From Mycolicibacterium baixiangningiae (GTDB taxonomy: Bacteria > Actinomycetota > Actinomycetes > Mycobacteriales > Mycobacteriaceae): a stretch of 64,000 nt of DNA. Positions within the stretch are counted from its first letter, which is position 1. Every line of letters begins with the position of its first letter. Positions 1 to 9,649 of the stretch are shown here, piece by piece. A model generated the notes under the pieces. It was given only the letters and a program-made list of their open reading frames with translations, ran no database searches and had not been told where the DNA came from. The position numbers and the translations under genes were made by a program. The stretch is from positions 434,001 through 498,000 of the forward strand of contig NZ_CP066218.1 in NCBI RefSeq assembly GCF_016313185.1, written 5' to 3'.

Positions 1-265
1 GTTCCAGCAGCGGCTGTTCGACGACGGGGTGCGCACGTACGGGAGTGTGGAGACCGCCCGGCAGTTCGTGGCCTCCCCGCAGACGTCGATGCACGTGGTC
101 GGCCGGGCGGTCGACGTGGGCGGGCCCGACGCCGCCGCGTGGATGGCGCGCAACGGCCCGCGCTTCGGACTGTGCCAGGTGTACGCCAACGAGCTGTGGC
201 ACTACGAGTTGACCGCGGACGCCGCCGGCGCCTGTCCGCCGATGAAGCCGAACGCGACCGGCTGA
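1..265 (+). CDS. M15 (VanY-type) D-alanyl-D-alanine carboxypeptidase family protein, C-terminal part
   Basis: The gene enters from the left edge in the frame that ends at the TGA at 263-265, so only the C-terminal part (about 87 residues) is visible. Two zinc-ligand blocks typical of peptidase M15B are seen: SMHVVGRAVDV (the H-x6-D type motif) and, near the end, ELWHYEL. Members of this family trim D-Ala from peptidoglycan stem peptides outside the membrane. The N-terminus, and so any signal peptide, lies outside the window. The next gene starts on the last base of this stop codon, suggesting translational coupling. Confidence 0.8.
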   Translation, partial: FQQRLFDDGVRTYGSVETARQFVASPQTSMHVVGRAVDVGGPDAAAWMARNGPRFGLCQVYANELWHYELTADAAGACPPMKPNATG

Positions 266-930
266 TGACCGTGTCGGGATACTCCGCAGAGACCGCAGGC
301 GTCGCGGGGTCGCTGATCCTGACGACGGACTACCGGGTCCCCGACCCGTCCCGGGTGTGGCCGCTGCTCGAGGGGCGCCGGCAGGAACTCGCGGCGCTCG
401 GCGCCCACCACGTGTTCGTCCACACCTCGGTCGGTGAAGCCGACCGGGTGCTGGTCACCATGGCGCTGCACACGGCCGAACCGGTCGCGAATCTGCTGCG
501 CTCGCACGCCTTCTTCGACTGGTTCGACGCGGTGGGTGTGCAGGACCTCCCCGCCGTCTTCGCCGGCGAACTGGTGGACCGCTTTCACGTCGAACACTGG
601 ACCGCCACTGCGCCCGCGGTGGTGATCGCGGGCGTCACCGTCGTGCAGGATGTCGGCTCCCTGCTCGATCAGGTGCACCGCACGCGCACGCTGTTTCGCC
701 GCAACGGAATTCAGAACGTGTGGATCTTCCGCGCGCTCGACGATCCCAACGAGATCATGTTCCTGCAGGACGTCGCCGACGAGGCCAGCGCCCGGCGCTG
801 GCTGGAACGCCCGGAGACGGCGGCGAAGTGGCTCACCGAAGCCGGGGTCGGCGCGTATCCGCCCGTTTTCGTCGGCACACTGCGGCACGTGATGCGCATC
901 GACGTGGTCGAGCGGGCGAACGGCGGTTAA
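265..930 (+). CDS. Uncharacterised protein with an internally duplicated alpha/beta domain
   Basis: 221 residues. The ATG at 265 overlaps the upstream TGA by one base; a longer reading from 139 would run inside the peptidase gene and is not needed. I do not recognise a named family. The protein looks like two related halves (about 12-115 and 120-215). Each has a strand, a helix, a V(F/W)xF/H-like strand, a helix with a conserved Trp, and a closing PPVFVGTL / PAVFAGEL element. That pattern is reminiscent of dimeric ferredoxin-like (ABM or EthD-like) folds, which is inference only. Its stop overlaps the convergent downstream gene by 4 bases (927-930). Confidence 0.75.
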   Translation: MTVSGYSAETAGVAGSLILTTDYRVPDPSRVWPLLEGRRQELAALGAHHVFVHTSVGEADRVLVTMALHTAEPVANLLRSHAFFDWFDAVGVQDLPAVFAGELVDRFHVEHWTATAPAVVIAGVTVVQDVGSLLDQVHRTRTLFRRNGIQNVWIFRALDDPNEIMFLQDVADEASARRWLERPETAAKWLTEAGVGAYPPVFVGTLRHVMRIDVVERANGG

Positions 931-2312
931 TCCAGCGCCGCGAGGTGTCGTCCCAATCCTCTTGTCTGCCAGACGTTGAGGACGTTGGTCAGCATCTGCA
1001 GCGGGGCGCGGAGGCCTTCGTCGTCGCGGATGCGGGGATCCGATCTCGTGGTGCTCGCATCGGCGTCGGGCAGGCGGTGGTGGATGCGCGCGGGTACGTC
1101 GAGCAGCCAGGTGATGCCCATCAACGCCATGTAGAGCAGCACGTGTCGCTCCAGCATCTCCGGGTCGGGGCGTGGCCCACCCGCGGCTTCCGTCTCGCGG
1201 CAGAACAACGCCAGCAGGTCTTCGAAATGGTTGTTCCACAGCGCGGTTTCGGCACCGGACAACGCTCCCCAGAGGGCCATCGCGACGTTCATCCGGCTGA
1301 CGCAACCCCAGTCCATCAGGCCGCAGTGCAGGACGTCGCCGCCGTCCCGCCAGAACCAGGCGTTGTCGACGTTGGCATTCCAACGACACAGCGCGATGTG
1401 ATCCTCCGCATCGCGCAGCGAGCGCCAGATCTGCTCTTCCCGACTCAACACCTCGTGCGCCTCGTCGCCCAGGCACGCCAGGAACTCCAGGAACCGAACG
1501 TGGGCCGGCAGCAGTCCGGGGTGCGATTCGGCGAACTCCCCGAGCCGTGACAGCCGGCGCTGCAACCTGTCCGGCGACATCACGACGGGTTCACCGACCG
1601 TGGCGGCGCGCAGGTCGACCGGGAACGCCGCGGACAGCTCCGTCGGTAGTTCGCCCGACCGATGGGTGCCCGCCAACCGTGCCACCGCCGTCACCAGCGC
1701 CCGGTAGTGCTCCTGCGGCCGGGGCATGTCCTCGTCGAGGCACTTGTGATACTGCCGCTCGATACCGTTGTCTCCGAACGTGATCCGGTCGGTGATCAGG
1801 ATGCCCGTTCCGGAGTCGGCGTGATAGTCGGCGAACCGGGGATGTGGCACCGCGATCGGAAACCCGGGTGCGCGCGCCAGAGCGGCGAACACCACTTCCG
1901 GCGCCATCTGGGTGCGGCCGCGATCACGCACGGGGTCGTCGAAGTCACGGGAGAACTTGACGAACAGATCGGTGCGCAGGTCCGGCTGCGGGTCGGCATA
2001 TGCGACGTCGAGCAGCAGTTTGCGGCCGGTGCTTCCGCCGGCGAGCTCCTCGCAGCGATCGATCCGTACCACCCGGTTGTCCCCGCCGAGGGCCCCGAAA
2101 GCCCGGAATGCGTTGGTGAGGAATACTTCTCCGCCGTCGCGGAGCGCGTCCGCGGTGGCGGGGATCGGCAGGCTGTAGTGGTCGCCGATAACCCAGTGGT
2201 CGCCGATAACCCAGCGGTCGCCGATAACCCAGTGGTCGCCGATAACCCAGTGGTCGCCGACCACCCAGTGGTCGCTCACCAGGCCCACTCGGCGGGTTCG
2301 GGCATGTGTCAT
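927..2312 (-). CDS. Phosphotransferase-fold (APH-like) protein with N-terminal hexapeptide repeat
   Basis: 461 residues from the ATG at 2312. The body looks like the aminoglycoside phosphotransferase / choline kinase fold, with an LMDWG metal-binding motif near residue 345. The usual catalytic-loop H-x-D-x4-N reads CRWNANVDN, so the catalytic Asp position looks like Asn; kinase activity is doubtful or non-standard. Residues 14-46 are five and a half copies of a GDHWVI-like hexapeptide encoded by an 18-bp tandem repeat. The true start could lie inside or after the repeat. The substrate is unknown. Confidence 0.7.
   Translation of the reverse strand: MTHARTRRVGLVSDHWVVGDHWVIGDHWVIGDRWVIGDHWVIGDHYSLPIPATADALRDGGEVFLTNAFRAFGALGGDNRVVRIDRCEELAGGSTGRKLLLDVAYADPQPDLRTDLFVKFSRDFDDPVRDRGRTQMAPEVVFAALARAPGFPIAVPHPRFADYHADSGTGILITDRITFGDNGIERQYHKCLDEDMPRPQEHYRALVTAVARLAGTHRSGELPTELSAAFPVDLRAATVGEPVVMSPDRLQRRLSRLGEFAESHPGLLPAHVRFLEFLACLGDEAHEVLSREEQIWRSLRDAEDHIALCRWNANVDNAWFWRDGGDVLHCGLMDWGCVSRMNVAMALWGALSGAETALWNNHFEDLLALFCRETEAAGGPRPDPEMLERHVLLYMALMGITWLLDVPARIHHRLPDADASTTRSDPRIRDDEGLRAPLQMLTNVLNVWQTRGLGRHLAALD
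2178..2276 (-). repeat. 18-bp tandem repeat, five full copies plus a half copy, in frame
   Basis: On the plus strand the unit reads gtggtcgccgataaccca. Copies start at 2178, 2196, 2214, 2232 and 2250, with a partial copy from 2268. The third copy has one change (gcg for gtg) and the fifth has ccgaccaccca in place of ccgataaccca. Being a multiple of three, copy-number change would lengthen or shorten the phosphotransferase-like protein without a frameshift. Confidence 0.95.
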
Positions 2313-2406
2313 CTCCGTCTGCGCCGCAGGGCAATCCGCCGTCAGTCTGTCAGCGCAGCCGGGAGTTCGGGTCGTTTACACTTTCCGCTTAATACCGATG
2401 ACGCCG

Positions 2407-4680
2407 CTACAGCGCGGCGACCTCGTCGGGAGTCACCTCGACCAGCAGGGCCATCCCGTGATGCGGGGGCATCTCGACGGTGAAGCTGTGCAGGTCGTCG
2501 ACCGTGGCGAAGACGTTGCCGGTGAACATGTCCGACACCGAGGCGCCGGGCGGCAGTGCCTCCGAGCGCACGGTGCCTGCGACCTCTTCGTTGGCGAAGT
2601 TCAGCACCGTCAGCTGGTAGCGGCCTTCCTCGGCCAGTTCGTGCACCAGCACGAGCATGCCGCGGTGTGACACCTCGGGGATGTCGACCTGGCGACTCGT
2701 CGCGATGCCGTAGTGCGACCGCACCCGCAGGATGGCCTGTAACTGGCGCAGGAAGCTGGTCTCGTCCGCGAGTTGCTCGGGGATGGAACCGTAGAGGCTG
2801 CGCCCTCGCGGCATACCCGCCAATGACTTTGTGGCATCGGGGTTCACACCCATCAGGTCGTGCGCGGCCCGATGGATCCAGCGCGTGTCCCCCTCGCGCA
2901 GGAGTTCGGCGACCTGCGCCGGCGGCAGGGTGAGCATGCCGCACAGATCCCAGCCCGACAGCGCGAACACACCCGGCTGCAGGGCGTTGAACATCGCCAG
3001 CAGCAGATGTGCTCGGCGGATCTGGTCGATCTGGTTCGAGTCGGGGTCGATCTCGTCGAGGTCGGTGACGCCAAGGATGGCCGCGATGACCGTCGCGCTG
3101 GTGCAGGCGATCCCGTTCGTGGTGAACACCAGGTTGTAGGGCGCATTCTCGCCGGTGAGCCGCTCGGAAAGATCCCCGCGGATGGCCTCGCCGAGTGCCT
3201 CGCCGGTGATCTCCTCACCCTTGTAGGTGTAGATGTCGTCGCGGTGGCCCGTCGACCAGTGCACGAGTTCGTAGGTCAACTCGTCGTGGTTCTGCAGGGC
3301 GTGGATCAACGATGCCGGGTCGACACCGAGTTCCAGTGTGGTGCGCAGGGTCAGCCGGAGGAATTCGGTGTCGGCCGTCGCCAGGGCGTGGTGGTAGGCG
3401 GGCCGGTTGATGAAGTCGTAGGACAGGTCTGCCCCCGCTTCGCCGATCTCGCGGATGTCGTCGATGGTGAGGTTGAGCTCCTGGAACGTGAAACCGCCCA
3501 CCTTGCGCACCATGCTGGCGATCAGGTGGTTGGCCGCCTCGGACAGTGGGTGGCCCTCCGACCATGCGGTGCTGTCCTCGGCGGCGGTCTTCTCGGCACC
3601 GAGAAACCCGTTGGCGTCCAAGCGGAGTCCGCCGGTGCCCAGGTCCGCGAGCGAGTGCAGGGCGTCACCGATCACCAACCGCATCCCGGCGAAGGACGGG
3701 TCCAGCCAGTTGATCGACGGCTGACCGTCCTTGAAGTAGTGCAGGTAGACCCAGCGGCGCTCCACCCCGTCCACGCCCAGCACCGGCCGGGTGACGCTCC
3801 AGTTGGTCTCCTTGATGCCCTCGGCGTAGAAGATCACCCGCTGTAGCCGGCCGATGATGTAGCCGGCCTTGTCGAGCCACTCCTCGGTGGCCGGGTCGAT
3901 GTTGACCGAGTCGGCCCCGGCAGGCACCTCGGGCAGGTGTTCCCAGTCGCGTCGGTCCACCTCCACCATGTGGTAGATCCCCGGGTAGTCGGCGTACTTC
4001 ATCTCGGCGAGCCGGAAGTCGGCGCCCTTGCCGGTGTGGCCGGGCACGATGTCGTCGATGACGGTACCGCCGTACCAGTTGGCCGTCCCGCACATCTTGC
4101 GGAACTCCTCTTCGGTGCCGAACGCCGGGTCGATCTCGGTGCTGATGCGGTCGAAGTGGCCGTCGACGCTCGGGGTGGTCTGCCATCCGGAGATGCCGCC
4201 CGCCCGTTTGACCGGCCCGGTGTGGATGGCTTCGATGCCTATGTCGGCGAACGCCTTCCACATGTCGTCGTCGGCGAGGGCTGTGAGGAACGACTCGTTG
4301 GGCCGGGTGATCAGCGACAGCGGGTAGGCGGTGAACCAGACCGACGCCGTCTCCACCGCCCCGCGGGGACTCGGCGTGGCGTACGGGTTCTGCCACATCG
4401 AGCCCTGCCCGGAGAACTGCTGACTGATCTGGTTGGCGTCGGCGAGCATCGACTGCGACAACAACCACGACACGTACGCCGGGTTGTCCGCGCGCGCCGG
4501 ACCGTCCTGGGCCACCGAACGGCGGGTGAACGGAGCCTTCACACGGGGACGGAACCTCAGTGACCGCGGACGCGCGGGGTGCAGGTATTCGTCGAAGGTG
4601 ATCTCGCTGGGCTCGTTGGCCTGATCGTCGGTGCTCGACTCGGTCTCGTCGTCGAAATCCGACGCTGGCGCCTCAGACAT
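2407..4680 (-). CDS. Trehalose-synthase-like GH13 alpha-glucan enzyme
   Basis: 757 residues from an ATG preceded by a good AAGGGG ribosome site. GH13 landmarks are visible: [10 protein letters not shown] carries the nucleophile Asp near residue 355, FQELNL the acid/base Glu near 401, and QNHDEL the transition-state Asp near 464. The NHDEL form resembles trehalose synthase (maltose glucosylmutase) rather than simple amylases. The protein is longer than TreS (about 600 residues) because of an acidic N-terminal extension of roughly 60 residues. It is probably cytosolic and acts on alpha-linked glucosides or trehalose/maltose; the exact reaction is not settled by sequence. It is not the canonical TreS-Pep2 pair, since no Pep2 gene sits alongside. 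Confidence 0.75.
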   Translation of the reverse strand: MSEAPASDFDDETESSTDDQANEPSEITFDEYLHPARPRSLRFRPRVKAPFTRRSVAQDGPARADNPAYVSWLLSQSMLADANQISQQFSGQGSMWQNPYATPSPRGAVETASVWFTAYPLSLITRPNESFLTALADDDMWKAFADIGIEAIHTGPVKRAGGISGWQTTPSVDGHFDRISTEIDPAFGTEEEFRKMCGTANWYGGTVIDDIVPGHTGKGADFRLAEMKYADYPGIYHMVEVDRRDWEHLPEVPAGADSVNIDPATEEWLDKAGYIIGRLQRVIFYAEGIKETNWSVTRPVLGVDGVERRWVYLHYFKDGQPSINWLDPSFAGMRLVIGDALHSLADLGTGGLRLDANGFLGAEKTAAEDSTAWSEGHPLSEAANHLIASMVRKVGGFTFQELNLTIDDIREIGEAGADLSYDFINRPAYHHALATADTEFLRLTLRTTLELGVDPASLIHALQNHDELTYELVHWSTGHRDDIYTYKGEEITGEALGEAIRGDLSERLTGENAPYNLVFTTNGIACTSATVIAAILGVTDLDEIDPDSNQIDQIRRAHLLLAMFNALQPGVFALSGWDLCGMLTLPPAQVAELLREGDTRWIHRAAHDLMGVNPDATKSLAGMPRGRSLYGSIPEQLADETSFLRQLQAILRVRSHYGIATSRQVDIPEVSHRGMLVLVHELAEEGRYQLTVLNFANEEVAGTVRSEALPPGASVSDMFTGNVFATVDDLHSFTVEMPPHHGMALLVEVTPDEVAAL

Positions 4681-4849
4681 GCATCCCCTTCACGAACTGA
4701 TCTCGGTGGTTCGACTTTCGCCGAGGTAGTTCCACGCTGCCGCCATGTCGAAACGGCGCGCCGTTGCGCACGTACCGAAAGGTTGGTCGCACCAACCCTA
4801 CGGATGCGGGGGCGGTGACGTATCCCTACGAGCGGTTGTCAGGGGCGGT

Positions 4850-6229
4850 TCACAGGTGTGAGTCCGCGACGGCGAGTGCCTGATCGAGGATCGCCAGCCC
4901 CTCGCGGGCTTCGTCGGCGGTGACCGTGCACGGCGGAACGGCGTGGATCCGGTTGAAGTTCGCGAACGGCAGCAGACCGTTGTCCTTGCACGCCGCGACC
5001 ACGGCGTTCATCGCCGCACTGCTCGCGCCGTAGGGGGCCAGCGGTTCCCGGGTCTGCCGATCGGCGACCAGTTCGATCGCCCAGAACACTCCGGTGCCGC
5101 GGACCTCGCCGACGCTGGGATGGCGGGCGGCGATCTCGGCCAGACCGGGCCCGAGCACCTCGGCCCCGACGCGGGCGGCGTTGCCGACGATGTCCTCGTC
5201 CTCCATCGCGGTGATGGTGGCCACCGCCGCCGCCGTCGCGAGCGGATGGCCGGAGTAGGTGAGTCCGCCGGGGTAGGGGCGGTGGGCGAACGTCTCGGCG
5301 ATCGCCGGGCCGATCGCGACGCCACCGAGCGGCACGTAGCCGGAGTTGACGCCCTTGGCGAAGGTCAGCAGGTCCGGGGTGACGTCGAAATGGTCGATGG
5401 AGAACCACTTTCCGCTGCGCCCGAAGCCGGCCATCACCTCGTCGGCGATCATGACGATGCCGTACCGGTCGCAGATCTCGCGCACGCCGGCGAGGTAGCC
5501 GGGCGGTGGCACCATGATGCCTGCGGTGCCGGGGATCGTCTCCAGCACGATCGCGGCGATGGTCGACGGGCCCTCCAGCCGGATCAGCTCATCGAGGTAG
5601 GCCAGCGCGCGCTCGGACTCCTCGGCCTCGGTGGTGGCGTGGAATCGCGAGCGGTACAGGAACGGCCCGAAGAAGTGCACGACCCCGGCGTTGCCGTGGT
5701 CGTTCGGCCACCGGCGGGGATCACCCGTCAGGTTGATCGCCGTCTCGGTGCCGCCGTGGTAGGCGCGGTAGCGGCTGAGCACCTTGTACTTACCGGTGTG
5801 CAGCCGGGCCATCCGCACCGCGTGCTCGACGGCGTCGGCGCCGCCGTTGGTGAAGAAGATCCGGTTCAACTCGCCGGGGGTGCGTTCGGCGATGAGCCGG
5901 GCGGCCTCCGAACGGGCGTCGTTGGCGTGCTGCGGCGCGACCGTGCACAGCTTGGCGGCCTGCGCCTGGATCGCGGCGACGACCTTCGGGTGCTGATGGC
6001 CGATGTTGGTGTTGACCAGCTGCGAGGAGAAGTCCAGTAGGCGATTGCCCTGGCCGTCCCAGATGTAGCTGCCCTGCGCGGCGGTGATCGTCATCGGCGT
6101 GATCTCGGCCTGCGCCGACCACGAGTGGAAGACGTGGGCGCGGTCGAGTTCGTAGGTGCGGGCCGCCTCCGCCCGGGCGTCGTCGACCGTCAGGCCGTTG
6201 GGCAGGGTCTTCTCGTTGGTGAGAGTCAT
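4850..6229 (-). CDS. Class III (omega) PLP-dependent aminotransferase
   Basis: 459 residues, strong GGAGGAG ribosome site before the ATG at 6229. The fold-type I class III signature is present: FFTNGGADAVEHA for PLP phosphate contact, ADEVMAGFGRSG holding the pyridine-ring Asp, and TFAKGVNSGYVPLGG with the Schiff-base Lys at residue 292. Family members move an omega or alpha amino group to pyruvate or 2-oxoglutarate. Lying 94 bases downstream of the semialdehyde dehydrogenase on the same strand, it most simply makes the semialdehyde (for example from beta-alanine, 3-aminoisobutyrate or a similar amine) that the dehydrogenase then oxidises. The precise substrate is inferred only from context. 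Confidence 0.88.
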   Translation of the reverse strand: MTLTNEKTLPNGLTVDDARAEAARTYELDRAHVFHSWSAQAEITPMTITAAQGSYIWDGQGNRLLDFSSQLVNTNIGHQHPKVVAAIQAQAAKLCTVAPQHANDARSEAARLIAERTPGELNRIFFTNGGADAVEHAVRMARLHTGKYKVLSRYRAYHGGTETAINLTGDPRRWPNDHGNAGVVHFFGPFLYRSRFHATTEAEESERALAYLDELIRLEGPSTIAAIVLETIPGTAGIMVPPPGYLAGVREICDRYGIVMIADEVMAGFGRSGKWFSIDHFDVTPDLLTFAKGVNSGYVPLGGVAIGPAIAETFAHRPYPGGLTYSGHPLATAAAVATITAMEDEDIVGNAARVGAEVLGPGLAEIAARHPSVGEVRGTGVFWAIELVADRQTREPLAPYGASSAAMNAVVAACKDNGLLPFANFNRIHAVPPCTVTADEAREGLAILDQALAVADSHL

Positions 6230-6323
6230 GGGTTTCTCCTCCTACGCCGAAAGTACGGTTGTCGACGCCGCTACTCGGGCGATGCGTGCAACAACCGTAC
6301 TCGCGGCGGCTTGCGGGCTGCTG

Positions 6324-7817
6324 CTACTGGTTCTGGGGGAAGCCGAGGTTGATGCCGCCGTGGCTGGGGTCGAGCCAACGCTGGGTGATGGCCTTGCCCC
6401 GGGTGAAGAAGTGCACGCCTTCGGTGCCGTGGGCGTGGCTGTCGCCGAACAGCGAGTTCTTCCAGCCGCCGAAGCTGTAGTAGGCCATCGGGACGGGGAT
6501 GGGCACGTTGATGCCGACCATGCCGACCTCGACCTCGTTCTGAAAGCGCCGGGCGGCGCCGCCGTCGTTGGTGAAGATCGCGGTGCCGTTGCCGTAGGGG
6601 TTGGCGTTGATCAACTCCAGCGCCTCGTCGTAGGTCTCGACGCGGACGACCGACAGGACGGGGCCGAAGATCTCGTCGGTGTAGACGGTCATCTCGGGCG
6701 TGACGTTGTCGATCAGGGTCGGGCCCAGCCAGAAGCCGTCCTGCCCACCGTCGGCCGTGACGTTGCGGCCGTCGACGACGATCTTGGCGCCGTCGTTCTC
6801 GCCGGCGTCGATGTAGCCCGCCACCTTGTCACGATGAGCCTTGGTGACCAGCGGTCCCATGTCGGAGTCCTTGGTGCCGTCGCCGATCTTCAGCGGCGTG
6901 GTGCGCTCGGCGATCTTGGCGACGAGGTCGTCGGCGATGGGGCCGACGGCCACGCAGGCGGAGATCGCCATGCAGCGCTCGCCGGCCGAACCGAACCCGG
7001 CGTTGACCATGGCGTCGGCGGCCAGGTCGAGGTCGGCATCCGGCAGCACCACCGCGTGGTTCTTGGCGCCGCCGAGGGCCTGGACGCGCTTGCCCGCAGC
7101 GGTGCCGGTGGCGTAGACGTACTGGGCGATCGGGGTGGATCCGACGAAGCTGACGGATTTGACCTTCGGGTGGGTCAGGAGTTCGTCGACGGCGGTCTTG
7201 TCGCCCTGCAGGACGTTGAACACGCCGGGCGGCAGGCCGGCCTCGGCCCACAGGCGGGCCAGCCACAGTGCTGCCGACGGGTCCTTCTCCGACGGCTTGA
7301 GCACGACGGTGTTGCCGGTGGCGATGGCGAGGGGGAAGAACCACATCGGCACCATGGCGGGGAAGTTGAACGGGCTGATGATGCCGACGACCCCGAGCGG
7401 CTGGCGGATGGAGTACACGTCGACGTTGGTCGAGGCGTTCTCGGTGAAACCGCCCTTGAGCAGGTGGGGGATACCGCAGGCGAACTCGACGACCTCCTGG
7501 CCGCGGGTGACCTCACCGAGTGCGTCGGAGAGCACCTTGCCGTGTTCGGCGGTGATGATCGCGGCCAATTCACCCTTGCGGGAGTTGAGCAGTTCGCGGA
7601 AGGTGAACAGGATCGCGGTGCGCTTGGCCAGGGAGGTGTCGCGCCAGGCGGGGAACGCCGCCGCGGCCGCCTCGATCACCGCGCGGGCGTCCTCGACGCT
7701 GGCCAGCGCCACCTGACCGGTGACCTCACCGGTCGCCGGATTGGTGACCGGGGCGGTGGCCTGCGAACCACCCGCGAAGATCTCGTTGTTGTACCAGTGC
7801 TGCACTGCGTTCGCCAT
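6324..7817 (-). CDS. mmsA: Methylmalonate-semialdehyde dehydrogenase (CoA-acylating)
   Basis: 497 residues when started at the ATG at 7817 (MANAVQHW), the usual length of MmsA; the longer reading from 7898 would cross the divergent promoter. Aldehyde dehydrogenase motifs are clear: SPFNFPAMVPMWFFP, the cofactor-loop FVGSTPIAQYVY, the catalytic Cys in GSAGERCMAIS, and EIFGPVLSVVRVE. The PMWFFPLA segment and the SYSFGGWK-like ending (YYSFGGWKNSLFGD) are typical of MmsA. It converts methylmalonate or malonate semialdehyde to propionyl- or acetyl-CoA in valine, thymine or beta-alanine breakdown. It is divergent from the PucR-type regulator and probably co-transcribed with the aminotransferase. 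Confidence 0.9.
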   Translation of the reverse strand: MANAVQHWYNNEIFAGGSQATAPVTNPATGEVTGQVALASVEDARAVIEAAAAAFPAWRDTSLAKRTAILFTFRELLNSRKGELAAIITAEHGKVLSDALGEVTRGQEVVEFACGIPHLLKGGFTENASTNVDVYSIRQPLGVVGIISPFNFPAMVPMWFFPLAIATGNTVVLKPSEKDPSAALWLARLWAEAGLPPGVFNVLQGDKTAVDELLTHPKVKSVSFVGSTPIAQYVYATGTAAGKRVQALGGAKNHAVVLPDADLDLAADAMVNAGFGSAGERCMAISACVAVGPIADDLVAKIAERTTPLKIGDGTKDSDMGPLVTKAHRDKVAGYIDAGENDGAKIVVDGRNVTADGGQDGFWLGPTLIDNVTPEMTVYTDEIFGPVLSVVRVETYDEALELINANPYGNGTAIFTNDGGAARRFQNEVEVGMVGINVPIPVPMAYYSFGGWKNSLFGDSHAHGTEGVHFFTRGKAITQRWLDPSHGGINLGFPQNQ

Positions 7818-7887
7818 ACCCCGAGTCTGAGGGACGGGCACCGTTGCTGACGGTTGCACAGTGTCACCAAAACCGGGCTCAGCGATA

Positions 7888-7900
7888 CATTGTGTCAATG
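7888..7900. promoter_or_regulatory. Inverted repeat over the start codon of the PucR-type regulator
   Basis: CATTG-TGT-CAATG is a perfect 5-3-5 palindrome that ends on the regulator's own ATG. A related GTGTCA-containing stretch (TTGCACAGTGTCACC, about 7854-7868) lies nearer mmsA in the same 80-bp divergent intergenic region. Such paired sites fit an autoregulated operator; binding is inferred. Confidence 0.4.
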
Positions 7901-9514
7901 GCGATGACCGTGGCGGAGGTGATCGGGCTGCCGGTCGTGGCGCGCGGGGCGCCGGAGGTGCTCAGCGCATGCCGCTGGGACGATCCCATCCGCTGGGTGC
8001 ACGTCGGCGACGTGGCCGATCTGTCCGCACTGCTGCAGGGCGGCGAGCTGGTGCTGACCACCGGCGGCGCGCTGAGCAGCGACCCGCACCGCTATCTGCA
8101 GGGGCTCGCCGACGCCGGCGCCGTCGGGGTGGTCGTCGAACTGGGGACCGCGATGGCGGCGGTGCCCGGATCGGTCGCCGAACACGCCGCGCGGCTCGGC
8201 CTCGCCCTGGTCGCACTGCACCGGCAGATCAAATTCGTCGACGTGACCGAGGCGGTGCACCGGCGCATCGTGGCCGCCCAGTACGACGAGATGGCGTTCG
8301 ACCGCCGCGTGCACGAGACGTTCACCGAGCTGAGCATGAAACGCGCCTCCGCGGCCGGGATCGTCGGCGCCGCGGCGCGGATCCTCGACGAACCGGTCGT
8401 GCTCGAGGACCTCGCCCACCGGGCGCTGGCCGTCGCGCCGGGCGGTGACGCCGCGGCCACACTGTTGCAGGACTGGGAGCGGCGTTCCCGGATGACCCCC
8501 GCCGACGGTGACTGGGCCGTCACCTCCGTCGGGCCGCGCGGTGAGGAATGGGGGCGGTTGATCGTTCCGGCAGTGCCCGCCGACCGCGCCCGCGCGACGA
8601 TGGTCCTCGAACGTGCGGCCGCGGCGCTGGCGCTGCACCGCATGATCGAGCGGAGCCGCAGCGGACTGCACCAGCAGGCGCAGAGCGGGCTCATCGACGA
8701 CGTGGCGCAGGGCCGCATCACCGACGAACGCGAGGCCGCGGCGCGGGCGCACGCACTGGGACTACGCAAGGCCACCCGGTACCTCCCGGTCGTCGTGCGC
8801 GTCGACCGCGGCGCCGCCATCGTGGATCCCGTTGTCGCACAACAGCGCAACGTCGCGCTGCTCGACGCCGTCGCGCACACCGTCAACGCCTCGGGGCACA
8901 CCGCCCTGTGCTCGATCCGCCGCGACGGAGAGATCGGCGCGCTGCTGGCGCTCAACTCCGCGCGGGGCGGATGGGACCGGGCGCTCGGTGTGCTCGGCGA
9001 ACAGCTCAACGCCGAACTGCGGCGCCTCGACGGCAATGCCCGTTCGGTGTGCGCGGTCGGTGACCCGGCGACCGAGATCGTCGAGGCGATCGGAGGCCTG
9101 AGCGAAGCCGCCCACATCGGGGAGGTCGCGATCGCGATGCAGGGGAAAGCCCAGGCGGTCTACCGCGCGTCCGACGTGCGACTGCGCGGTCTGCTCGCGC
9201 TGTTGCGCGACGATCCGCGGGTGCAGCAGTTCGCCGAGACCGAGCTGAGGGCGCTGCTGGTCGACGACGACGACCGCGCCCTGTCGAACCTGGACGTGCT
9301 GCGCCAGTATCTGCAGGTGGCCGGTAACAAGGCGGCCCTGGCGCAGCGGCTGCACATCAGCCGCCCGGCGCTCTACCAACGGTTGGCGGTGATCGGCCGG
9401 GCCCTCGGCGTCGACCTCGACGATGCGGAGTCGATGACCTCGCTGCACGTGGCGATGCTGATCCTCGACGCCCACCGCCACGCCGCCCCCGCCGCGCTCA
9501 CCCGGGGTGGATGA
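7898..9514 (+). CDS. PucR-family transcriptional regulator
   Basis: 538 residues from the ATG at 7898. The layout is that of PucR regulators: N-terminal purine-catabolism-like ligand domain (about 1-125, with WVHVGDVADLSALLQGGELV), a central GGDEF-like/CdaR-type region, and a C-terminal helix-turn-helix (LAQRLHISRPALYQRL near residue 480). The family senses small metabolites and controls catabolic or transport genes. Divergent placement 80 bases from mmsA makes the mmsA-aminotransferase operon its likely target. Confidence 0.88.
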   Translation: MAMTVAEVIGLPVVARGAPEVLSACRWDDPIRWVHVGDVADLSALLQGGELVLTTGGALSSDPHRYLQGLADAGAVGVVVELGTAMAAVPGSVAEHAARLGLALVALHRQIKFVDVTEAVHRRIVAAQYDEMAFDRRVHETFTELSMKRASAAGIVGAAARILDEPVVLEDLAHRALAVAPGGDAAATLLQDWERRSRMTPADGDWAVTSVGPRGEEWGRLIVPAVPADRARATMVLERAAAALALHRMIERSRSGLHQQAQSGLIDDVAQGRITDEREAAARAHALGLRKATRYLPVVVRVDRGAAIVDPVVAQQRNVALLDAVAHTVNASGHTALCSIRRDGEIGALLALNSARGGWDRALGVLGEQLNAELRRLDGNARSVCAVGDPATEIVEAIGGLSEAAHIGEVAIAMQGKAQAVYRASDVRLRGLLALLRDDPRVQQFAETELRALLVDDDDRALSNLDVLRQYLQVAGNKAALAQRLHISRPALYQRLAVIGRALGVDLDDAESMTSLHVAMLILDAHRHAAPAALTRGG

Positions 9515-9563
9515 CGAGCCCTCCCCGGTGGTTTCACATCCGCCGTCTCTGGGCAGCCTGCAG

Positions 9564-9609
9564 CCACGGATGACTCCGTGGGGACGTACGGCGCCGCGAC
9601 CGCGGCGCC
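9564..9609 (+). terminator. Two tandem GC-rich hairpins after the PucR-type gene
   Basis: Hairpin 1: CCACGGA-TGAC-TCCGTGG (9564-9581), 7 bp stem, 4-base loop. Hairpin 2: GGCGCCGC-GACC-GCGGCGCC (9590-9609), 8 bp stem, 4-base loop. Neither is followed by a T-run, as is common for putative mycobacterial terminators. They lie 50-95 bases after the regulator stop and before the kinase gene. Confidence 0.5.
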
Positions 9610-9649
9610 GCGCCACGAGGTGACGCTCATGCCTGGCGCCGATCGGCGG

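Noticed and set aside
202..1476. Long minus-strand open frame (424 codons)
   Set aside because: Arg/His/Gly-rich shadow of the plus-strand gene at 265-930 and a frame of the phosphotransferase-like gene; no family-like motif.
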